64,000 nucleotides of DNA from Desulfobacillus sp041396245 (GTDB taxonomy: Bacteria > Pseudomonadota > Gammaproteobacteria > Burkholderiales > Rhodocyclaceae). The notes below the pieces were generated by a model. It was not told where the DNA came from and ran no database searches. It saw only the letters and a program-made list of their open reading frames with translations. Every line of letters starts with the position of its first letter. Within the stretch, counting starts at the first letter, position 1. Below, in pieces: positions 48,064 through 57,276 of the stretch. The stretch lies in the NCBI GenBank assembly GCA_041396245.1, contig JAWKYW010000013.1, positions 28,289-92,288 of the forward strand. Reading direction: 5' to 3'. The position numbers and the translations under genes were made by a program.

Positions 48064-49400
48064 TGGTCAAAAAGCTCTACATCAAGACCTTCGGTTGCCA
48101 GATGAACGAGTACGACTCCGACCGCATGGTCGACGTGCTCGCCGCCGAGGGGATCGAGAAGACCGATTCCCCCGAGGACGCCGACGTCATCCTCTTCAAT
48201 ACTTGTTCGGTGCGCGAGAAGGCGCAGGAGAAGGTGTTCCACGACCTCGGCCGCGTGCGCCTGCTCAAGCAATCCAGGCCCGATCTCGTCATCGGCGTCG
48301 GCGGCTGCGTGGCGAGCCAGGAGGGCGAGGCCATCGTGCGCCGCGCGCCCTATGTCGATGTCGTCTTCGGGCCGCAGACCCTGCACCGCCTGCCGCAACT
48401 GATCCGCGCACGCCGCGCCTCCGGCCGGCCGCAGGTGGATGTCTCCTTCCCCGAGATCGAGAAGTTCGACGCGCTGCCGCCGCCGCGCGTCGAGGGCGGC
48501 TCGGCCTTCGTCTCCGTCATGGAAGGCTGCAGCAAGTTCTGCACTTACTGCATCGTGCCCTACACGCGCGGCGAGGAAATCTCGCGGCCGCTCGAGGACG
48601 TGCTGGCGGAGATCGCCGGGCTGGCGGCGCAGGGCGTGCAGGAAGTCACCCTGCTCGGCCAGAACGTGAATGCCTGGCGCGGTGCGATGGACGACGGCGA
48701 GACTGCCGACTTCGCCTTCCTGCTCGAGTGCGTGCACGGCATCCCCGGCATCGAGCGCATCCGCTACACGACTTCGCATCCGCGCGAGATGACGCCGCGC
48801 CTGTTCGAAGCCTACGCGCGCCTGCCCAAGCTGGTGTCGCACCTGCATCTGCCGGTACAGTCCGGCGCCGACCGCGTGCTGGCGGCGATGAAGCGCGGTT
48901 ACACCGTGCTGGAATACAAGTCCGTCGTGCGCAAGCTGCGTGCTGTGCGTCCCGACATCTCGTTGTCGACCGACTTCATCGTCGGCTTTCCCGGCGAGAC
49001 GGAGGCCGATTTCGAGGCCACGATGAAACTGATCGATGAGGTTGGCTTCGACGCCTCCTTCAGCTTCCTCTACAGCCCGCGCCCCGGCACGCCGGCGGCG
49101 GAACTGGCCGACGATACGCCGCAGGCGGTCAAGGCGCAGCGCCTGATGCGCCTGCAGAAGCGCATCGAGGCGCAGGCACAGGCCATCAGCGCGGCGATGG
49201 TCGGTACGGTGCAGCGCATCCTGGTCGAGGGCGCCTCGAAGAAGGACGCGAGCGAACTGGCCGGCCGCACCGACAACAACCGCATCGTCAACTTTGCCGG
49301 CAATCCACGTCTGGTCGGCCGCTTCGTCGACGTCGCCATCACCAGTGCCCTGCCGCATTCGCTGCGCGGCCGGATCGTCACCCGCGAATCGACATCGTGA
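48063..49400 (+). CDS. miaB: tRNA-2-methylthio-N6-dimethylallyladenosine synthase
   Basis: 445 residues from GTG. N-terminal UPF0004 domain with three cluster cysteines (TFGCQMNEYDS, NTCSVREKA, GGCVASQ), radical-SAM domain with CSKFCTYCIVPYTRG (CxxxCxxC), TLLGQNVNAW, and a C-terminal TRAM domain (VEGASKKDASELAGRTDNNR). Methylthiolates A37 of tRNAs reading UNN codons. Overlaps phoH by four bases. Confidence 0.97.
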   Translation: MVKKLYIKTFGCQMNEYDSDRMVDVLAAEGIEKTDSPEDADVILFNTCSVREKAQEKVFHDLGRVRLLKQSRPDLVIGVGGCVASQEGEAIVRRAPYVDVVFGPQTLHRLPQLIRARRASGRPQVDVSFPEIEKFDALPPPRVEGGSAFVSVMEGCSKFCTYCIVPYTRGEEISRPLEDVLAEIAGLAAQGVQEVTLLGQNVNAWRGAMDDGETADFAFLLECVHGIPGIERIRYTTSHPREMTPRLFEAYARLPKLVSHLHLPVQSGADRVLAAMKRGYTVLEYKSVVRKLRAVRPDISLSTDFIVGFPGETEADFEATMKLIDEVGFDASFSFLYSPRPGTPAAELADDTPQAVKAQRLMRLQKRIEAQAQAISAAMVGTVQRILVEGASKKDASELAGRTDNNRIVNFAGNPRLVGRFVDVAITSALPHSLRGRIVTRESTS

Positions 49401-50365
49401 AAGCCCGGCCGCTCGAACTCGTCCTGTCGCCCGTCGACAACCAGCGCCTGGCCAACCTGTGCGGCGCGCTCGACGAGAACCTGCGCCAGATCGAGGCCGC
49501 CTACGACGTCGCCATCGCCCGCCGCGGCGAGCGGTTCAGCGTGCGCGGCCATCCGGCCCAGTCGGCGCAGGCGGCGAATGCCCTGCAGCACTTCTATGCC
49601 GAGGCGGCCGGGCATCTGTCCATCGATGCCATCCAGCTCGGCCTGGTGGAGCTGGGGCAACTGGCCGAGCGCGGCTCGGTCCAGCAGCCGGGCCTGCTCA
49701 CGCGCAAACCCGAGCTGCATGGCCGCACACCGCGCCAGGTGCAGTACCTGCGCCAGATCCAGGAGCACGACATCACCTTCGGCATCGGCCCGGCCGGCAC
49801 CGGCAAAACCTATCTTGCCGTCGCCTCCGCGGTCGACGCCTTCGAGCGCGACCAGGTCAGCCGCATCGTGCTGACGCGCCCGGCCGTCGAGGCGGGCGAG
49901 CGCCTCGGCTTCCTGCCGGGCGACCTGGCGCAGAAGATCGACCCTTACCTGCGGCCGCTCTACGATGCGCTCTACGACCTGATGGGCTTCGACAAGGTGG
50001 CCAAGCTCTTCGAGCGCCAGGCCATCGAGATCGCGCCGCTCGCCTACATGCGCGGGCGCACGCTCAATCATGCCTTCATCATCCTGGATGAAGCGCAGAA
50101 CACCACGCCGGAGCAGATGAAGATGTTCCTCACCCGCATCGGCATCGGCGCGCGCGCCGTGGTCACCGGCGACGTCACCCAGATCGACCTCGCCCGCGGC
50201 ACGAAGAGCGGGCTGATCGAGGCGGCCCGCATCCTGCGCGAGGTGCGCGGCATCGCCTTCACGGAGTTCCTCGCCGAGGACGTGGTGCGCCACCCGCTGG
50301 TGGCGCGCATCGTCGCCGCCTATGAGAAGCACGAAGAAAAACGCGAAGGACAGCGGGATTCGTAG
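49397..50365 (+). CDS. ybeZ: PhoH-family ATPase (YbeZ)
   Basis: 322 residues from GTG 49397. Walker A GPAGTGKTYLA at residues 131–141, TRPAVEAGERLGFLPGDL, Walker B AFIILDEAQNTTPEQMKMFLTRIG and the VTGDVTQIDL motif. Predicted RNA helicase/ATPase acting with the endonuclease YbeY in rRNA maturation. Its stop codon TAG lies within the palindromic repeat at 50362, and the downstream ybeY reading frame begins inside it. Confidence 0.95.
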   Translation: MKARPLELVLSPVDNQRLANLCGALDENLRQIEAAYDVAIARRGERFSVRGHPAQSAQAANALQHFYAEAAGHLSIDAIQLGLVELGQLAERGSVQQPGLLTRKPELHGRTPRQVQYLRQIQEHDITFGIGPAGTGKTYLAVASAVDAFERDQVSRIVLTRPAVEAGERLGFLPGDLAQKIDPYLRPLYDALYDLMGFDKVAKLFERQAIEIAPLAYMRGRTLNHAFIILDEAQNTTPEQMKMFLTRIGIGARAVVTGDVTQIDLARGTKSGLIEAARILREVRGIAFTEFLAEDVVRHPLVARIVAAYEKHEEKREGQRDS

Positions 50366-50834
50366 GTCGGGCTTCAGCCCGACACCGGCCGCCGCCGTCG
50401 GCCTGAAGGCCGACCTACGCCTGGCCGTGCAGCATGCCGTGCGGGATGTCGCCCTGCCGCCGCGCAGCGCGGTGCGCAGGTGGGTGCGCGCGACGCATCC
50501 GGGCGCGGCCGAGCTGACGGTGCGCTTCGTCGATGCGGAAGAGGGCCGCGCCCTCAACGCGCAATATCGCGGCAAGGACCGCGCCACCAATGTGCTGAGC
50601 TTTCCCTATGCACGCGAACCCGCGCTCGTCGGCGATCTGGTGCTGTGCCTGCCGGTGGTGCTGCGCGAGGCGCAGGAGCAGGGCAAGCCGGTTGCCGCCC
50701 ATTTCGCCCACCTCGTCGTGCATGGTATGCTGCACCTTCTGGGATACGATCACGAGACGGGCCCCGATGCCCGCGCCATGGAGGACAGGGAGCGCGAAAT
50801 CCTGGCCGGCCTTGGCTACCCCGATCCTTATTGA
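50322..50834 (+). CDS. ybeY: Endoribonuclease YbeY, repeat-extended N-terminus
   Basis: 170 residues from ATG 50322, the only ATG/GTG/TTG in frame before residue 36. Zinc motif HLVVHGMLHLLGYDHE (H-x3-H-x5-H), plus RGKDRATNVLSFPY and GDLVLCLPVV; acts in 16S rRNA 3' maturation and ribosome quality control. Residues about 14–33 are encoded by the REP-like repeat, and the conserved YbeY fold starts around DLRLAVQ just at the repeat's right end. If translation instead starts at GTG 50427, the conserved first strand would be cut. It overlaps ybeZ by 44 bases. Confidence 0.85.
   Translation: MRSTKKNAKDSGIRRSGFSPTPAAAVGLKADLRLAVQHAVRDVALPPRSAVRRWVRATHPGAAELTVRFVDAEEGRALNAQYRGKDRATNVLSFPYAREPALVGDLVLCLPVVLREAQEQGKPVAAHFAHLVVHGMLHLLGYDHETGPDARAMEDREREILAGLGYPDPY
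50362..50418. repeat. REP-like palindromic repeat, copy 2
   Basis: Two inward hairpins, GTCGGGCTTCAGCCCGAC and GTCGGCCTGAAGGCCGAC, inside outer arms GTAGGTCGG/CCGACCTAC. Half of it matches the repeat at 28942–28981. It supplies the ybeZ stop codon and is translated in frame in ybeY. Confidence 0.8.
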
Positions 50835-50840
50835 TTCCGA

Positions 50841-51671
50841 ATGGAACCTTCTCCGAGTCGACCGTCGCTGCTTGAACGCCTTTCCGCGCTGCTGATGCGC
50901 GAACCGGAGGACCGCGAGCAGCTGATTGCCCTGCTGCACTCGGCCTTCGAGCGCAACCTGCTCGACGCGGACGCCCTCTCCATCATCGAGGGCGCCCTGG
51001 CCGTCGCCGACATGCAGGTGCGCGACGTCATGATTCCGCGCGCCCAGATGGAGCTGATCTCCATCGCCGACTCCGCCGCGGCCATGACCGCCAAGGCGAT
51101 CGAGACGGCCCATTCGCGGTTCCCCGTCACCGGCGAGAACAAGGACGACGTCATCGGCATCCTGCTCGCCAAGGACCTGCTGCGCCTGCTTGCGGGCGAG
51201 GACGTCAGCGTGCGCGACATGCTGCGCCCGGCAATCTTCATCCCCGACTCGAAGCGCCTCAACGTGCTGCTGCGCGAGTTCCGCGCCTCGCGCAACCACA
51301 TGGCCATCGTCGTGGACGAGTACGGCGGCGTCGCCGGGCTGGTCACCATCGAGGACGTGCTCGAGCAGATCGTCGGCGACATCGAGGACGAATACGACTT
51401 CGACGAGACCGCCGACAACATCCTGCTCGACCAGGCCGGGCATTACCGCGTCAAGGCCACCACCGAGATCGCCGACTTCAACGCCGCCTTCGGCACGCAG
51501 TTCGGCGACGCTGAATTCGACACCGTCGGCGGCATGGTGATCCATCAGCTCGGCCGCCTGCCCAAGCGCGGCGAAATCGTGCTGGTCGACGGCCTGCGCA
51601 TCCAGGTGCTGCGCGCCGACAGCCGCCGGGTGCACACGCTGCTGGTGAACCGGCCGCAAGCGGCGGCATGA
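50841..51671 (+). CDS. corC: CorC/HlyC-type CBS-domain protein
   Basis: 276 residues. N-terminal helix, two CBS domains (about 55–170) starting VRDVMIPRAQMELI and RNHMAIVVDEYGGVAGLVTIEDVLEQIVGDIEDEYD, and a C-terminal CorC_HlyC domain (FNAAFGTQF...TVGGMVIHQLGRLPKRGE). Proposed helper of Mg/Co efflux or of membrane-stress tolerance. It sits between ybeY and lnt, the conserved order, and overlaps lnt by four bases. Confidence 0.95.
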   Translation: MEPSPSRPSLLERLSALLMREPEDREQLIALLHSAFERNLLDADALSIIEGALAVADMQVRDVMIPRAQMELISIADSAAAMTAKAIETAHSRFPVTGENKDDVIGILLAKDLLRLLAGEDVSVRDMLRPAIFIPDSKRLNVLLREFRASRNHMAIVVDEYGGVAGLVTIEDVLEQIVGDIEDEYDFDETADNILLDQAGHYRVKATTEIADFNAAFGTQFGDAEFDTVGGMVIHQLGRLPKRGEIVLVDGLRIQVLRADSRRVHTLLVNRPQAAA

Positions 51672-53137
51672 GCCGGACTGTGCCGCATTTCACTGCGGCC
51701 TTCCTGCTCGGCGCGGCGTCGGTGCTCGGCTTCGCGCCCTTCCAGCTCTTCCCGCTGCCGATTCTCGCCCTGGCGGCGCTGGCATGGCTGTGGCGCAATG
51801 CCTCGCCGCGGCGAGCGGCCGCCCTCGGCTTCGCCTTCGGCGCCGGCCTGTTCCTGGCTGGCGTCTCCTGGGTCTATGTCAGCCTGCACGTCTTCGGCGG
51901 CATGCCGCCGCTGCTGGCCGGGCTGGCGGCTTTCCTGTTCTGCTGCCTGCTGGCGCTGTTCCCGGCCCTGGCGGGCTTTCTCTTTGCGCGCCTGCGCAGC
52001 AGCCGCCTGCTGCCCGACGCGCTGCTGGCCGCGTCGGCCTGGACCCTGGCCGAGTGGCTGCGCGGCTGGCTGCTGACGGGCTTCCCCTGGCTGGCCTTCG
52101 GCTATGCCCAGACGCCGCCCAGCCCGCTGGCCGGTTTCGCCCCCGTGCTCGGCGTGTATGGCGTCGGCTTCGTTGCCGCGCTCATCGCCGTCCTGGCGGG
52201 ACTGACTTTCGGCGAGCGCCGGCATGGGCTTCAGTCGGGCGTCGCGATCGCCGCGCTGCTGGCGGTCGGCGCCGGCCTGCTGCGCATCGAATGGACCCAG
52301 CCGACCGGTGCATCGCTCAGCGTGAGCCTGCTGCAGGGGAACATCGAACAGAGCCTGAAGTGGAAGCCCGAGCGCCTGCAGCAGTCGCTCGACACCTACC
52401 TGCGCCTGGCGCGTGCCCATCCGGCGCAGCTCGTCGTGCTGCCGGAAACCGCGCTGCCGCTGATGCTCGACCAGCTGCCGCGCGATTACCTCGCGGCGCT
52501 GCGCCGCTCGGCCGGCGACGGCGTGTTGCTCGGCATCGCCGCACAGGACGCGCAGGGGCGCTACACCAACAGCGCCGTGGCGTTTTCGGCGAACGGCCCG
52601 CAGGCCTACAGCAAGCGCCACCTGGTGCCCTTCGGTGAATTCACGCCGCCGGCCTTCGCCTGGACGCTGGCCCTGCTGAAAATTCCCATGTCGAACTTCA
52701 CGCCCGGCCCCGCCGTCCAGCCGCCGCTGGCCATTGCCGGCGAGAAGGTGGCGGTCAATATCTGCTACGAGGACGTCTTCGGCGAGGAAATCATCCGGGC
52801 ACTGCCCGAGGCGACGCTGCTGGTGAATCTCTCCAACACGGCCTGGTTCGGCGATTCGCTGGCCCAGCCGCAGCACCTGCAGATCGCCCAGATGCGCGCC
52901 CTGGAGACCGGCCGCAGCATGCTGCGTGCCACCAACACCGGCATGACCGCCATCGTCACTCCGCGCGGGCGCGTCGAGCGCGTGCTGCCGCCCTTCACGG
53001 AAGGGGCGCTGGCCGGCGAGGTGCGCGGCCACACCGGCGCCACGCCCTATGTGCGCTGGGGCAATGCCGCCGCCCTGCTGCTGGTGGCGGCGGGCCTGGC
53101 CGGCCCCCTGTTGGGTTTACGCCGCAGTGCACATTGA
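51668..53137 (+). CDS. lnt: Apolipoprotein N-acyltransferase
   Basis: 489 residues. About seven membrane segments surround a periplasmic nitrilase-fold domain. The Glu-Lys-Cys triad is visible: Glu in VVLPETALPLM, Lys in AYSKRHLVPFGEF, Cys in VAVNICYEDVFGEE. Adds the third acyl chain to lipoproteins, of which this window encodes many. Last gene of the miaB–ybeZ–ybeY–corC–lnt operon. Confidence 0.96.
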   Translation: MSRTVPHFTAAFLLGAASVLGFAPFQLFPLPILALAALAWLWRNASPRRAAALGFAFGAGLFLAGVSWVYVSLHVFGGMPPLLAGLAAFLFCCLLALFPALAGFLFARLRSSRLLPDALLAASAWTLAEWLRGWLLTGFPWLAFGYAQTPPSPLAGFAPVLGVYGVGFVAALIAVLAGLTFGERRHGLQSGVAIAALLAVGAGLLRIEWTQPTGASLSVSLLQGNIEQSLKWKPERLQQSLDTYLRLARAHPAQLVVLPETALPLMLDQLPRDYLAALRRSAGDGVLLGIAAQDAQGRYTNSAVAFSANGPQAYSKRHLVPFGEFTPPAFAWTLALLKIPMSNFTPGPAVQPPLAIAGEKVAVNICYEDVFGEEIIRALPEATLLVNLSNTAWFGDSLAQPQHLQIAQMRALETGRSMLRATNTGMTAIVTPRGRVERVLPPFTEGALAGEVRGHTGATPYVRWGNAAALLLVAAGLAGPLLGLRRSAH

Positions 53138-53236
53138 CCCGGGGCAGGGAAATGTGGACAATCCGCGCACCCGATAACGAAACCGGCCGGATTTGACAAG
53201 GCGAGGCAGGCAGCAAGTCTGCCGTGGGAGGAGGGG

Positions 53237-53266
53237 GAACGGGGGCTTCGGCCCCCGTTCTTTTTT
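53237..53266 (+). terminator. Intrinsic terminator after lnt
   Basis: GAACGGGGGC-TTCG-GCCCCCGTTC followed by TTTTTT: a perfect 10-bp stem with a stable tetraloop, 100 bases after the lnt stop. Confidence 0.92.
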
Positions 53267-53277
53267 GGTGGCCCGAT

Positions 53278-53598
53278 TCAGTAGCCGAGGGAATGGTTGC
53301 CGAGGTCGATGGTGAGTACCGGGCGGCCGATGGCAGCGGCGGCGGTGCGCACGAAGTGCTTCACCCAGGGCGCCGGCTCGGCGTAAGCCGAATCCTTCTG
53401 CGTCTTGGCGAGGCAGAGAATCTTGTCGGCCAGCAGCAGCTTGCCGACGGGGTTGGTCGGCACGCAGCCGGCCGCCTCGAATTCCTTCCCCAGCCATTCC
53501 TGCGCCTGGCGCGCATCCATGCCGGCCAGATCGGCGTCGTGCAGCTCGAACTCGTGCCGCTCGCCGTTGCCGGTGACAACCGTGACGTGACAGCCCAT
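53278..53598 (-). CDS. Hypothetical cytosolic protein
   Basis: 106 residues, no signal or membrane segment. Begins MGCHVTVVTGNGERHEFELHD; mid-part LGKEFEAAGCVPTNPVGKLLLADKIL. No family recognised. Its codon use and GC content match neighbouring core genes. It lies between the lnt terminator and glyQ, transcribed away from glyQ. Confidence 0.75.
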   Translation of the reverse strand: MGCHVTVVTGNGERHEFELHDADLAGMDARQAQEWLGKEFEAAGCVPTNPVGKLLLADKILCLAKTQKDSAYAEPAPWVKHFVRTAAAAIGRPVLTIDLGNHSLGY

Positions 53599-53736
53599 CG
53601 CTGGCTCCGCTAATGTTGGAACGGGCGCATGTTACCCCATCCCCCGCGTTTTCACAGTCGCAGGCCCGACAATTGCGAGGCCGGGCTTGGCGGAAAGCCT
53701 GTAAAATCGCGTTTTTGCTTTATCCCCGTCGGTTTC

Positions 53737-54654
53737 ATGCCCACGTTCCAGGAAATCATTCTTCGTCTCCAGGCTTTCTGGGATAAACAGGGTTGCGCCC
53801 TTCTGCAGCCCTACGATATGGAGGTCGGCGCCGGCACCAGCCACACCGCCACATTCCTGCGCGCGCTCGGCCCCGAGCCGTGGAAGGCCGCCTACGTCCA
53901 GCCCTCGCGCCGGCCCAAGGACGGCCGCTACGGCGAGAACCCCAACCGCATGCAGCACTACTACCAGTACCAGGTGGTGCTGAAGCCGGCGCCGGAGAAC
54001 ATCCTCGAGCTCTATCTCGCCTCGCTCGAAGCGCTCGGCTTCGACCTGAAGCAGAACGATGTGCGCTTCGTCGAGGACGACTGGGAGAACCCGACGCTGG
54101 GCGCCTGGGGCCTGGGCTGGGAAGTCTGGCTGAACGGCATGGAAGTGACGCAGTTCACCTACTTCCAGCAGGTCGGCGGCATCGACTGCAAGCCGATCAC
54201 CGGCGAGATCACCTACGGCCTCGAACGGCTGGCGATGTACCTGCAGGGCGTGGAGAACGTCTTCGACCTTGTCTATGCGCCGGGCCTCAAGTACGGCGAC
54301 GTTTTCCACCAGAACGAGGTGGAGCAGAGCGCCTACAACTTCGAGCACAGCGACGTCGACTTCCTGCTCGGCGCCTTCGGCGCCCACGAGAAGCAGGCGA
54401 AGCACCTGATGGCGCAGCAGCTCGCGCTGCCGGCCTACGAGCAGATCCTCAAGGCGGCACACACCTTCAACCTGCTCGATGCGCGCGGCGCCATCTCGGT
54501 CACCGAGCGCGCCGCCTATATCGGCCGCATCCGCAACCTGGCACGCAGCGTGGCGCAAAGCTACGTCGACAGCCGCGCTCGCCTCGGCTTCCCGATGGCG
54601 CCTAAGGCTTGGGCCGAGGAAACCCTGGCCCAGTTGGCGAAGAGGGCGGATTGA
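53737..54654 (+). CDS. glyQ: Glycyl-tRNA synthetase alpha subunit
   Basis: 305 residues from ATG 53737. Class II aaRS catalytic subunit of the alpha2-beta2 enzyme: FQEIILRLQAFWDKQGC, GAGTSHTATFLRALGP (motif 2 region), QPSRRPKDGRYGENPNR, TYGLERLAMYLQG. The glyS gene begins two bases after the stop. Confidence 0.98.
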   Translation: MPTFQEIILRLQAFWDKQGCALLQPYDMEVGAGTSHTATFLRALGPEPWKAAYVQPSRRPKDGRYGENPNRMQHYYQYQVVLKPAPENILELYLASLEALGFDLKQNDVRFVEDDWENPTLGAWGLGWEVWLNGMEVTQFTYFQQVGGIDCKPITGEITYGLERLAMYLQGVENVFDLVYAPGLKYGDVFHQNEVEQSAYNFEHSDVDFLLGAFGAHEKQAKHLMAQQLALPAYEQILKAAHTFNLLDARGAISVTERAAYIGRIRNLARSVAQSYVDSRARLGFPMAPKAWAEETLAQLAKRAD

Positions 54655-54655
54655 G

Positions 54656-56746
54656 ATGACGACGAAAAACCTGCTCGTCGAACTGTTCGTCGAGGAACTG
54701 CCGCCGAAGGCGCTGAAGAAGCTGGGCGAGTCTTTTTCTGCCGCGCTGGCGGCGAGTCTCCGGTCGCAGGGCCTGCTCGATGCCGACTCGGTGGTGACGC
54801 CCTACGCGTCACCCCGCCGACTTGCCGCCCACGTTACGGTCGTCGCCGCCAAGGCGGCAGACAAGGCCGTGCAGCAAAAGCTGATGCCTGTTTCCGTGGC
54901 GCTCGATGCCGCCGGCAATGCCACGCCGGCACTGCTGAAGAAACTTGCCGCGCTGGGCGCGGATGCCTCCGCCGTTCCAAAGCTCAAGCGGGCCATGGAT
55001 GGCAAGGCCGAGGCCCTGTTCCTCGACAGCATCGTGCCCGGCGCGACACTGGCCGAAGGTTTGCAGACGGCACTGGAAGCCGCGCTCGCTGGCCTGCCCA
55101 TCCCCAAAGTGATGAGCTACCAGCTTGCTGATGGCTGGAGCAGCGTGAACTTCGTGCGCCCGGCACATAGGCTCGTCGCGCTGTACGGCGCCGAGGTGGT
55201 GCCGGTCTCCGTTCTTGGCCTGCAGGCCGGCCGCGAGACGCAGGGCCACCGCTTCGAGGCGAAGAACCCGATCGTCTCGATTCGCGATGCCGACAGCTAC
55301 GCCGAACAGATGGAAGGTGAAGGCGCCGTCATTCCCGGTTTTGCGGTACGCCGCGCCGAGATCGAGAAGCAGCTCAAGGCTGCCGCCGCCAGGGAAGGGC
55401 TGAAGCCCATCGAGGACGAGGCACTGCTCGATGAAGTGACGGCGCTGGTCGAGCGCCCGAACGTGCTTACCTGCAAGTTCGAGAAAGAGTTTCTGGATGT
55501 GCCGCAGGAATGCCTGATCCTCACCATGAAGGCCAACCAGAAATACTTCCCGCTGCTCGATGCCGCGGGGAAGCTCACCAACAAGTTCCTCGTCGTCAGC
55601 AACATCCGCCCGGCCGATCCCTCCGCGGTGATCGGCGGCAACGAGCGCGTGGTGCGGCCGCGCCTGGCCGACGCCAAGTTCTTCTTCGATCAGGACCGCA
55701 AAAAGTCCCTGATGGATCGCATTCCCGGCCTGGCCAAGGTCGTCTACCACAACAAGCTCGGCACCCAGGGCGAGCGCGTCGAGCGCGTCGCCGCGCTGGC
55801 CCGGGCGATCGGCGACAAGCTGGGCGGCGAGGCCCTGGCGAACCAGGCCGACCGCGCCGCGATGCTGTCGAAGGCCGACCTGCTGACAGACATGGTCGGC
55901 GAGTTCCCCGAGCTGCAAGGCATCATGGGCCGCTACTACGCGCTGCACGACGGCGAACCCGTCGAGATCGCCGACGCCATCGAGGACCACTACAGGCCGC
56001 GCTTCGCCGGCGACGCGCTGCCGCGCGGGCCGGTCGGCCTGTGCGTGGCGCTGGCCGACAAGCTGCAGACCCTGGTCGACCTGTTCGGCATCGGGCAACT
56101 GCCCAGCGGCGACAAGGACCCCTTCGCCTTGCGCCGCCATGCGCTGGGTGTCATCCGCATGCTGATCGAACGCGACCTTCAGCTCGACCTCGCTTGGTTG
56201 TTCGGGGCGGCGCGACTGGCGGACGACAGGATCGTCGTGCAACTCGCCGATTTCATCTACGAACGCCTGGCCGGCAGCCTGCGCGAGCAGGGCTATTCGG
56301 CGCTGGAGGTCGATGCGGTGGTGAGCCAGCGACCGCAGCGTCTCGGCGACATCCCGAAGCGGCTGGCTGCCGTGCGCGCCTTCGCCGCGCTGCCCGAGGC
56401 CGCCAGCCTTGCCGCCGCCAACAAGCGCGTCGGCAACATCCTGAAGAAAGTCAGTGGCGGCGTGACGGCGAAGGTCGACGCGGCACTGCTCAAGGAGCCG
56501 GCCGAGGTTGCGCTGAATGACGCACTGGAGCGCGTCAAGCCGCAGGCCGACGCCGCCTTCGAGCAGGGCGACTACGCCGCTTCGCTGCGGTCGCTGGCCG
56601 CGTTGAAGGGTCCGGTCGACGCTTTCTTCGACAACGTCATGGTCAACGTCGAGGATGACGTCCTGCGCGCCAACCGCCTCGGCCTCCTCGCCATTCTGCA
56701 CGGCGCCATGAACCGCGTCGCCGACCTGTCCCGCCTGAGCGCATGA
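54656..56746 (+). CDS. glyS: Glycyl-tRNA synthetase beta subunit
   Basis: 696 residues from ATG 54656. Starts LLVELFVEELPPKALKKL, carries QKYFPLLDAAGKL, SNIRPADPS, the HD-like segment KADLLTDMVGEFPELQGIMGRYYA and a C-terminal anticodon-binding-like region ending NRLGLLAILHGAMNRVADLSRL. Provides tRNA recognition. The frame remains open upstream through glyQ but the conserved start is here. Confidence 0.97.
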   Translation: MTTKNLLVELFVEELPPKALKKLGESFSAALAASLRSQGLLDADSVVTPYASPRRLAAHVTVVAAKAADKAVQQKLMPVSVALDAAGNATPALLKKLAALGADASAVPKLKRAMDGKAEALFLDSIVPGATLAEGLQTALEAALAGLPIPKVMSYQLADGWSSVNFVRPAHRLVALYGAEVVPVSVLGLQAGRETQGHRFEAKNPIVSIRDADSYAEQMEGEGAVIPGFAVRRAEIEKQLKAAAAREGLKPIEDEALLDEVTALVERPNVLTCKFEKEFLDVPQECLILTMKANQKYFPLLDAAGKLTNKFLVVSNIRPADPSAVIGGNERVVRPRLADAKFFFDQDRKKSLMDRIPGLAKVVYHNKLGTQGERVERVAALARAIGDKLGGEALANQADRAAMLSKADLLTDMVGEFPELQGIMGRYYALHDGEPVEIADAIEDHYRPRFAGDALPRGPVGLCVALADKLQTLVDLFGIGQLPSGDKDPFALRRHALGVIRMLIERDLQLDLAWLFGAARLADDRIVVQLADFIYERLAGSLREQGYSALEVDAVVSQRPQRLGDIPKRLAAVRAFAALPEAASLAAANKRVGNILKKVSGGVTAKVDAALLKEPAEVALNDALERVKPQADAAFEQGDYAASLRSLAALKGPVDAFFDNVMVNVEDDVLRANRLGLLAILHGAMNRVADLSRLSA

Positions 56747-57276
56747 AACTGGTCATTCTCGACCGCGACGGCGTCATCAACCACGACAGCGACCAGTTCA
56801 TCAAGTCGCCGGACGAGTGGCGGCCGATTGCCGGCAGCCTGGAGGCGATCGGGCGGCTGACGCAATGGGGCTATCGGGTGGTGGTGGCGACCAACCAGTC
56901 GGGCATCGGCCGCGGCCTGTTCGACATGGACACCCTCAATGCCATCCACGACAAGATGATCAAGGCCGTGGCGCTGGCGGGCGGGCGCATCGACGCGATC
57001 TTCTTCTGTCCGCATGCGGCGGACGCGACCTGCGAATGCCGCAAGCCGCGCCCGGGCATGCTGCGCGAGATCGCGCAGCGCTACAGTACCGACCTCCGGG
57101 GCGTGCCGGCGGTGGGCGACAGCCTGCGCGACCTGCAGGCCGCCGCCGCCATGGGCGCCCAGCCCATGCTGGTGCTGACGGGCAAGGGGGCGAAGACCCA
57201 CGACCATCCCGACCTGCCGCGCGGGACGCTGGCGTTTCCCGACCTGGCTGCCGCCGTCGCATACATCGCCGCATGA
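56743..57276 (+). CDS. gmhB: D,D-heptose 1,7-bisphosphate phosphatase
   Basis: 177-residue HAD phosphatase of ADP-heptose synthesis for LPS core. ILDRDGVIN (nucleophile Asp), VVATNQSGIGRGLF, the zinc loop CPHAADATCECRKPRPG and VGDSLRDLQAA. Overlaps glyS and plsC by four bases each. Confidence 0.95.
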   Translation: MKLVILDRDGVINHDSDQFIKSPDEWRPIAGSLEAIGRLTQWGYRVVVATNQSGIGRGLFDMDTLNAIHDKMIKAVALAGGRIDAIFFCPHAADATCECRKPRPGMLREIAQRYSTDLRGVPAVGDSLRDLQAAAAMGAQPMLVLTGKGAKTHDHPDLPRGTLAFPDLAAAVAYIAA

